From assembly GCA_012934845.2 (NCBI GenBank), contig WNNJ02002381.1:248001-312000 (forward strand): a stretch of DNA of 64,000 nucleotides. The letters are read 5' to 3'. This stretch comes from Pomphorhynchus laevis. Lineage: Eukaryota; Acanthocephala; Palaeacanthocephala; Echinorhynchida; Pomphorhynchidae. Below the pieces are notes generated by a model that was not told the DNA's origin, did no database searches, and saw only the letters and a program-made list of their open reading frames with translations. This document shows positions 57,663-64,000 of this stretch, piece after piece (position 1 is the first letter of the stretch; the number at the start of each line of letters is the position of its first letter). The translations under genes were made by a program, and so were the position numbers.

Positions 57663-57774
57663 TGTCTAGAAGTGACATGGTGACGTGAATCGAAGTCCAG
57701 TCTATCAAGAAACACCATTTAGTATAAATGCTGTATTTCGTAAGAAATCCTGGACCGTTGTCTACTCAGCACAT
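56947..57774. mobile_element. Terminal-inverted-repeat element (~0.83 kb) around an (AT)n tract
   Basis: The left end ATGTGCTAAGTACACAACGG and about 120 bp after it match the reverse complement of the right end (57662-57774) with scattered differences; shared words are ACAACGG, CAGGATTTC, CGAAATA and AGACTGGA. Inside are a second nested pair (TATAGTGGATGTTATAT at about 57.41 kb and its complement at about 57.59 kb) and the hairpin GGTTGTATTT...AAATACAACC. No transposase frame. A MITE or foldback element. Confidence 0.65.
57598..57660. repeat. (AT)n microsatellite
   Basis: About 31 uninterrupted AT dinucleotides inside the inverted-repeat element. Confidence 0.98.
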
Positions 57775-58499
57775 TCGTGCATTACTATTATATATATAAT
57801 TATAAATTAATTATATATTAATTACTTATTAATAACTAAAAAATTTAATCCAGTCATTACTAATAGTTAGATTAAAATAATTAAATATTAATTATAAGTC
57901 AAGAAATAAAAATCATGAATAAAACGAAAATGAGATAACATTTAAACTTTAAATGTTTCATTATACGTTTTTTACGTTCAAACAATTAACACGCAAAAAT
58001 GAGATAGCATTTCTAATGAAATCGTATATCACTACAATTGTTTTTATATAAATACGATGTAAGAATAGCGAAAACAGAACAGTAAATACTTTGTATATAT
58101 AATAAATAAAATAATAAATCAAGATTTATTAAAAATAGCCAAAATTGAGTGGACATTGGATAAATTTTAAGTATGAATTTTAGATTTTTTACGACGTTTA
58201 CATTATTACAGTGAATATTTAAGTGATTATTATTTATTTATAATAATATTTATTTAATCAATGTTTAAGAGACTTTTGCATATTTCCGATATATTGATGC
58301 AATCCAAAAAGTCTATTGTAGGTCGTCAATCTGCAGTCAATTGACTGCAATAATCAAAAGGGATTAGTATTTTGTAACAATCAAAGGAAAAATAAGCAAT
58401 TTATTCAAAAATTCATATTTAATTTAATTTTGGCATGAATAAAATTGAACATTATTTTTTTTGTTTAACTGATACATACATTAATGTATGTAAAATACA
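57775..58499. other. AT-rich spacer, 3' of the Pro-rich gene
   Basis: No gene. It would hold the 3' UTR of the minus-strand gene at 58500; AATAAA-like words are common in this AT-rich DNA, so I do not pick one. Confidence 0.45.
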
Positions 58500-58685
58500 T
58501 TAACACCCTCTTCTACACATCGGCATTATACAGCACATCATCGGTTGTCTAGGCGGATACATGGGTGGGTACATCGGGGGATACGGCATCGGTGGAGGAT
58601 ATATTGGTGGTGGTGGATATTGTTGAATTATTGGAGGAGGAAAAGGGATAAAATTGTCAAAATCTCTTGAAGGTCGTCCACCCAT
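58500..58685 (-). CDS. Pro-rich micro-protein with C-terminal Cys cluster, paralogue 1 (61 aa)
   Basis: Begins MGGRPSRDFDNFIPFPPP and continues as PPxxYPP and MYPP repeats (residues 14-46), ending RQPMMCCIMPMCRRGC. Nothing hydrophobic enough to be a helix except the Cys tail. Its neighbour at 61310 shares the start (MGxxPSRD), the FPPP/YPPP middle and the tail PMMCCI-x-PMC, so they are tandem paralogues under selection. The Cys pair could be lipidated or bind metal; PPPY-type repeats could bind WW or SH3 domains. Both ideas are inference. CYSTM-type proteins have a similar layout, but the Cys run differs. An ATTTAG acceptor-like site lies 19 nt before the ATG, so the mRNA may be trans-spliced or have a 5' UTR intron. 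Confidence 0.7.
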   Translation of the reverse strand: MGGRPSRDFDNFIPFPPPIIQQYPPPPIYPPPMPYPPMYPPMYPPRQPMMCCIMPMCRRGC

Positions 58686-60462
58686 TTAAGCAAAACTTAA
58701 TTACCTAAATATGTCAAATATATTAGCGCGTTATTAAGGTATTTTTGCAGACTAAAATTAAGTACAATTTGAGTCTACTATTGTAGACTCAAATCCACAT
58801 TTAACAATCAAAATACTTATATTGCAATATCTAATATCTTAATATTAATTAAGATATTAATATTAATTAGCATCAATATAATTATAATTATTATAAATAT
58901 AATAATATTAATATCTTATTAAGAATTTTCTTAGCTTATAATTATCTTGACTTATTGGTCTACTCGTAAATCATTTCGCTAAAACGATTAGCAAATTTGT
59001 TTCTTCAATCGTTTAATTAAAGTGGTATCATGAAAATATAATTAAAGTGGTAAAATCTTGAAAAATATAAACATCAATATTTACTTTGAATCCAAATCAG
59101 TTATCGAATTAGAAAATTAATTTGTATTGCATTTCGTTAAATACTTCTCACGTTTTCAGTAATAAAATCTTATTGGTATTCGATAAACGATAAAACAAAA
59201 ATTCGTCTATTTTAATTTGTATTAATTAAAAATAATTTTTCTTAAAATTATTTTTTATTTCTTTTGATTTGTATTAAAATTAATCAAGCTTTAATGTTTC
59301 TGCAAAAATTGATATTTAGATTTTTACAAAGGCATCTGCTAAAGGGAGCGTAAAAATTTTAAAAAAGCATTTATTTTTGAACAAGCGGTAAATTTAATTT
59401 TGATTACTTAATAAAAATATGTTTATCGATTCTGTATTATGCATCACATGTTTAGGACAACGTATGTTTATACTTTATGTGGAATGCATGTTTGGCCTTA
59501 CATGTCGAGTCAACGCATAATTCGCTTAATGGGTAATTTAAATTATAATTCTTGTGTAATAAATTTACGAAATATCCAATTCTCATAATAATTTCACATC
59601 AATATTGTTGCTAACTTTTGATTATGCATGATTTTGTTTAAAACGTGTTATATATTATTTTTTTCCAATGATCGAATGGCATATCGTATAACAAATTTAT
59701 ATACCACTGAGATATATCCAAAATGAAATAGAAACAAGCGATCATCATGACTGGCATTTTATAATTATGAGCCGATACTAGTGAATCTTAATAGCCATGT
59801 AATAACGTAAAATAGAAAGAAAAATATATGATTATACTAATTGATATTAAATATTATTAATATTAAATTTAATTAATTTATGCTTTTAATTAATATGGCA
59901 TAGTTAAATATATGAGCTGTATAATTATTAATTAATGAAATTATGTTATAGTTTAATTTAATTTTTTTAACAATATAATAGTGTTTTATGAGTCAAATTA
60001 ACACTTTATATGAATTTAATATGAATTAATTTTGCAATTTACTTTATTGATTAATTAAAGTTTTATTTTCAGATAAAAAAATTAATTATCTTCTATTTAT
60101 TAGAATTTATTTCAAGTCAATAGTGCAATTGATAATTTTGTCTTATCCGAATTTAAAATTTAAAAAATTATTTAGTCTTAGAATATGAAATTGTTAAAAA
60201 CAATCTTTCGTACTTGAAAGATTTTACTCTATTAAGAAATTTAATAAAATAAAGTTTATATTTTTTAGTTGATATTTTTTAATATTTTTTTAATTTTTTT
60301 TAAGTTTAATATTTAATATTTTTTTATTTTTTAGTTTAATGTTATAAATATAATTACAATATTATCTGTTAAATATTATTTTAATTTTAATTTATGAGGT
60401 TTGATAAGCAATTTAATGTTTTAAATATAATTACAATATTAAATGTTAATATTAACATATCA
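58686..60462. other. AT-rich spacer between the paralogues
   Basis: No ORF or repeat beyond simple AT-rich sequence. Upstream region of the minus-strand gene at 58500-58685. Confidence 0.5.
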
Positions 60463-60645
60463 TCATTTGATCGGCTTCATAAATTATCCTCGTGTGAATT
60501 CTTTAATCCTAGATGCAGCACTGTACACTACAATCAGCGTAGGTGATTCACTATCAGCGTAGGTGTACACTACAATCACCTACGCTGATTGTAGTGTACA
60601 GTGCTGCATCTAGGATTAAAGAATTCACACGAGGATAATTATATT
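60463..60645. repeat. Interspersed repeat 'R', copy 3, rearranged into a palindrome
   Basis: Left part (60463-60550) matches 35770-35856 of copy 2 (GGCTTCATAAATTATCCTCG, GATGCAGCACTGTACACTAC). It then turns around and runs back as its complement to 60642. The hammerhead-like half of R is missing; the fold-back point lies at the GCGTAGGTG stem. Confidence 0.85.
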
Positions 60646-61309
60646 CATAATTATAATTATAATTATGATCATATATTTTTAATATTTTAATATTTATATA
60701 TTTTTGATAATTTAGATAATGAAAAGTAAATTTTATGATAAAACACTTTCGACTAAATATTTGAATATTTTAATAATAAATATATATATTCAATTTATAA
60801 ATAATGAAATCGATAATTAATTCTATGTTATTTCAGGATTAAAAAATAAATTTAATTTAAAGTTTAATTGATTAATGTTTTGAAGTTTTTAAGATTTGGC
60901 TTTTTGAAAGTTGCTATTTTTATTCGAACAGCACAATTATATCATGGCTGATATTTTGTTTTTAACGATTAAAATAAAAAATAATTTAGCCTTCAGATAT
61001 CGAACTGTATTTTTCTTTAAAATCACGTCAATTATATTTTTTGCTTAAACAATTATATTTATAAAATTTTATTATATTTTGAACTTAAATAAAAAAAATA
61101 TTTTATTCGAAAATTAATATATTAAAATATTTGAGTTTGCATCGTTTCAAACAGAATCGTAACATTTTTAAGAAAGAACAAAATTTATTTATTTATAAAT
61201 TTGCTTTTAATTTTAAAGTTGCAGATCGAACGCTTAAGATATCCAAATCTATAATGTTTTTGGAGTAAAAATACTCCAAATCTCTAAGCACTTTCTGTAC
61301 TTCATGATT
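60646..61309. other. AT-rich spacer, 3' of the second Pro-rich gene
   Basis: No gene or repeat recognised. Confidence 0.45.
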
Positions 61310-61504
61310 TCAGCATCTCCTGAATTTCCCACTACACATAGGCAATATACAACACATCATTGGCTGTATAGGTGGAAACGGCATTGGAGGAGGAAAATAT
61401 GGTACTTGAGGAAAAGGCATTTGTGGCTTGATGGGCTTTTTAGGAATTGGAGCAAACAGTGGGTAAACATCAACGTTGTCATCTCTTGAAGGACTTAAAC
61501 CCAT
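61310..61504 (-). CDS. Pro-rich micro-protein with C-terminal Cys cluster, paralogue 2 (64 aa)
   Basis: Begins MGLSPSRDDNVDVYPLFAPI, has a Pro/Lys segment (PKKPIKPQMPFPQVPYFPPP) and ends PPIQPMMCCILPMC plus a basic tail SGKFRRC. It lies 2.6 kb upstream of paralogue 1 on the same strand. The conserved parts are the N-terminal PSRD, the FPPPMPFPP block and the Cys tail; the middle has diverged. An ATTTAG acceptor-like site lies 16 nt before the ATG, with the following bases GTGAT similar to GTAAT in paralogue 1. Function unknown. The plus-strand ORF over it is a shadow. Confidence 0.7.
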   Translation of the reverse strand: MGLSPSRDDNVDVYPLFAPIPKKPIKPQMPFPQVPYFPPPMPFPPIQPMMCCILPMCSGKFRRC

Positions 61505-62162
61505 CTTTTATATAGATCACCTAAATAATTTATTATTTAATCTTTGACATTGTCTCTGTTTTCTATATTGGACTATTAGAACAAAATTGTTTCTGATAAT
61601 CATGTAATGAAATGCTTATGTTGTTATTTATTAACTGTTTAATGAATAGTTTTCTTTAAATATTATAATTAGCAATATCAAATATTATAATTATCAACAA
61701 GTAAAGGCGAAGAGGCACAATTGATATTTGAATTTTTAAGAATATTATTACATTATATATAAACTATTATTTTATTTATTATATTATTAACTTGGATGCT
61801 AACAATCCAAAGTTTAGCTTAAATGCTAAAAATCCAAGCGCTGCAGACATTACGGCATCCGCAATTCTTACCGAGATGCTCACTTCTCAAATCCCGATTC
61901 ATTAATATATCTTTGAACATATATATGCACAAAGTATCGTTAGAGCTACCAAAAGGTAGCTCGGGACCATCTGGTGTGGATGCAACCTTATGGAAATTAT
62001 TGTCTTCATTCGGAAGAGACACAACTGTATAAGTTCACCTGTATAGTGTCTAACGTATAGCAGATATCGGTTTAACGTATAGATATCGTATAGATATCTA
62101 ACGGATAGCAGATATCGTTCTAACGTATAGCAGATTAATAGCAATGGACAAAAATGCTGGGG
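61505..62162. other. Spacer with short tandem repeats
   Basis: 62050-62136 holds about four degenerate units of TAACGTATAGCAGATATCG. Overlapping ORFs at 61819-62144 show no family signature. Confidence 0.45.
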
Positions 62163-62400
62163 TTCGTTTTAAAGGCTGGAACAGTAAAACTCTGCGCTGG
62201 TCAAAAATGAGGAGCCGAATATGCAATCCACCCTCTGCAAATAAAGAGTACGGGAGAAATAATATGTTTACTTATTGTAGATTCTAAAAACGCATTCAAT
62301 ATGATTAACCGTAAACTTGCCTTGTTTAACGTATTAATAGTTTGTACAAAATTGACCAGAACAAATCCTAACAATGTAGCCTACCAATGAGCTACTCAAA
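62163..62400 (+). mobile_element. RT fragment of a third LINE type (NAFN box)
   Basis: Plus strand in one frame with a stop: KLCAGQK ... GAEYAIHPLQIKSTGEIICL, LIVDSKNAFNMINRKLALFN. This is the RT segment of an invertebrate LINE group with D-A-x-NAFN-x-x-NR. Only the first palm box remains. Confidence 0.6.
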
Positions 62401-63572
62401 TCCTGCTCTTTCGATAATTATCAGTATGCTAAGGATATATTGATGACAATTGACAATCAAATTTGGTACTCCGCATAAGACTTTACCGAAGGTGATAAGG
62501 TGTAATTCGAGTGCGAGGCACTCGAATTACACCTTCGTATCAAACGAAAAGAAATACTAAACTGCTTTTCGGCTGAAAAAGAAACATAAACTCAAGTATA
62601 AACTCAAGTTTATACGTTTTGTAGTTTTTTATATTTTTTTCACATCGGCCGGGAGGATCGCTCGATCCTTTAATTCACTTAATTTGAGTACATATCATCA
62701 CAAATTTCAAGACGCACTATGTGGCCGGTATGGACTCACAATAAAAAGTGCTCTGTCGAAATGTCCCTGTTAACTATACTGTTCATTCAATATTGTGCAT
62801 AATGGGTGGAGCTCCAACGATTAGACATAGCTCGAGATCAAATTGCACGTTTGATTAGCAAGGTAACCTATAACCATTTAAGTCATTAAACCCTTAATGA
62901 CGCCAATTGATTTAGCAGTGGCATTTGAGAACACAACTGCGGCACGTAGTAACAACGGTCGACTGGGTATCGTCTGTTTTAATTATTAGTTGAAGATAGC
63001 GATCGGGTCTACTCTGATATAATTGTCTTGATCTTTCTACGCAAACAACTACCCCTTTATCAACGAATAAACACATTGAAAACATGAATATCTGGACAAA
63101 TATCTGGAACAAATACATGACATTGATTGGTTGAAATTAATTCCAATGGTTTTCTTAACCTCTGTATATTAGGTAGTGCGATTATGCCCTCAGAACGATA
63201 GCAAAGAAACTAACGATGAAAAACGGTACGGATTATGCATCAACCATATTCAATATATGAGCAAATATGAATTTGTCTTTGGCCTGTTCAATATCCAGGT
63301 GCTTGAGTGTTCCATACTCTACTTTCGGATGTTTATGCCAAACTAATTGTGTAGATATACCATTAACTGAAGTGACTGAACAATTTGCGGATAATCAATT
63401 TATATATAAAAAGAATGTTTTGCTTTGTAAATAAGTTATATTATTAATTTATTTTATTGAAATTATATGGCGTTTTTAAAAGTCAAAATTCGAAGTATTT
63501 TGCAATAGATTATATTGTATTGACATTACATGTTTATTAATCCATTTGATAATACTCCTTCGTGAACTTGTG
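62401..63572. other. Unassigned, with a perfect palindrome
   Basis: 62497-62535 is an 18-bp perfect palindrome with a GAG loop (AAGGTGTAATTCGAGTGC and its complement). The rest has mixed composition (probably old element debris), but I can name nothing. Confidence 0.4.
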
Positions 63573-63687
63573 TCTTGACTCAAATTCAATTGATTGCGTT
63601 CTTTACGCTGATGACTTAGCTATAATGTCTACTGATATTTTCACTGTGAAACACTCTCTGTTAGTAGCAGTGAACGTGAATTGCAAT
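63573..63687 (+). mobile_element. RT active-site scrap
   Basis: Short frame IDCVLYADDLAIMSTDIFTV carries a YADD catalytic box of a non-LTR RT. Flanks are not recognisable. It may belong with the NAFN fragment at 62.2 kb. Confidence 0.5.
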
Positions 63688-63863
63688 ACTAACTAACTAA
63701 AAGTTAGCATGGATAAAAAACTAAAATAATGAAGTTTCGTAGATGCGGTCGTCTTGGTCGCGATGATCATCTTGCTTTTAAGAGTGAGTCGTTAGAAATA
63801 TGCAAATGTTACAAATATCCGGAACATACACTTCAACGAGCCAAACAACATACAGCCCATACC

Positions 63864-64000
63864 ATGCCAAAGGGAAAGCCTTCTTCGGTGCTGAAGTGCT
63901 GCTCGTGCAATGGACAAGCGGCAAAATGCAGGGGATGTCGGTGCGCCAGAGAAAAGCGCAAGTGTACCAACTGTCTTGCACCTGAATGCACAAACAAAAT
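63864..64000 (+). CDS. Cys-rich N-terminus of a LINE ORF, runs off the window
   Basis: An ATG opens MPKGKPSSVLKCCSCNGQAA, then KCRGCRCAREKRKCTNCLAP and ECTNK, still open at the last base (45 codons). Ten Cys occur in a C-C-x-C...C-x2-C-x-C...C-x2-C...C pattern. I recall this pattern from the N-terminus of invertebrate LINE proteins whose RT has the NAFN box, which fits the fragment 1.5 kb upstream. It is probably the 5' end of a fresh copy extending beyond the window. Confidence 0.5.
   Translation, partial: MPKGKPSSVLKCCSCNGQAAKCRGCRCAREKRKCTNCLAPECTNK

Noticed and set aside
58500-61504. Pro-rich ORFs as low-complexity noise
   Set aside because: The idea of noise was dropped because two separate loci share the start, the order of blocks and the Cys tail while the DNA around them differs.

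Overview
The window is nuclear DNA of an invertebrate animal: very AT-rich, with spliced host genes, GT-AG introns, several LINE clades, an LTR element and several kinds of satellite. The phylum cannot be fixed from the sequence. Short introns (41-63 bp) beside introns of 0.95-2.6 kb, and an acceptor-like AG just 5' of the start codons, recall animal groups with spliced-leader trans-splicing; that is inference.

Layout. 1-0.7 kb: a small three-exon SS18L2-like gene on the minus strand and a signal-peptide-like micro-ORF on the plus strand. 1.2-4.1 kb: relic of a LINE with a restriction-like endonuclease. 5.0-21.4 kb: a LINE graveyard, mostly minus strand, with two main families. 'A' is CR1/Jockey-like with an FADDLKIW box; 'B' is L2-like with a YADDILIY box. 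Both carry a Cys-rich, PHD-like finger at the start of ORF1. 21.7-26.1 kb: satellites, namely a 14-bp minisatellite, a head-to-tail pair of ~463-bp repeats each holding a hammerhead ribozyme motif (retrozyme-like or Penelope-LTR-like), and a 16-bp minisatellite that abuts a LINE ORF1. 26.1-33.3 kb: a degraded A element split by a nearly intact B element. 33.3-38 kb: inverted repeats, LINE scraps, a hammerhead-like repeat and an internally deleted RTE LINE.

39.4-49.1 kb holds the clearest host gene: an 11-exon gene for the 48-kDa subunit of oligosaccharyltransferase (DDOST/OST48/Wbp1), whose exons join in frame to 395 codons. Its introns carry a tandem duplication, a 23-bp minisatellite with higher-order structure, and palindromes. 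52.08-56.01 kb is a whole-looking Mag-clade Ty3/gypsy element with identical 107-bp LTRs. 56.9-57.8 kb is an inverted-repeat element around an (AT)n tract. 58.5 and 61.3 kb hold two tandem paralogous genes for tiny Pro-rich proteins ending in a shared Cys cluster; I do not recognise the family. The right end has LINE fragments and a truncated Cys-rich ORF start.

Most of the window is retroelement debris between a few compact host genes. The least explained items are the hammerhead-bearing repeats, the Pro-rich/Cys-tail pair, the short tandem arrays at LINE 5' ends, and the large number of near-perfect short-loop palindromes.
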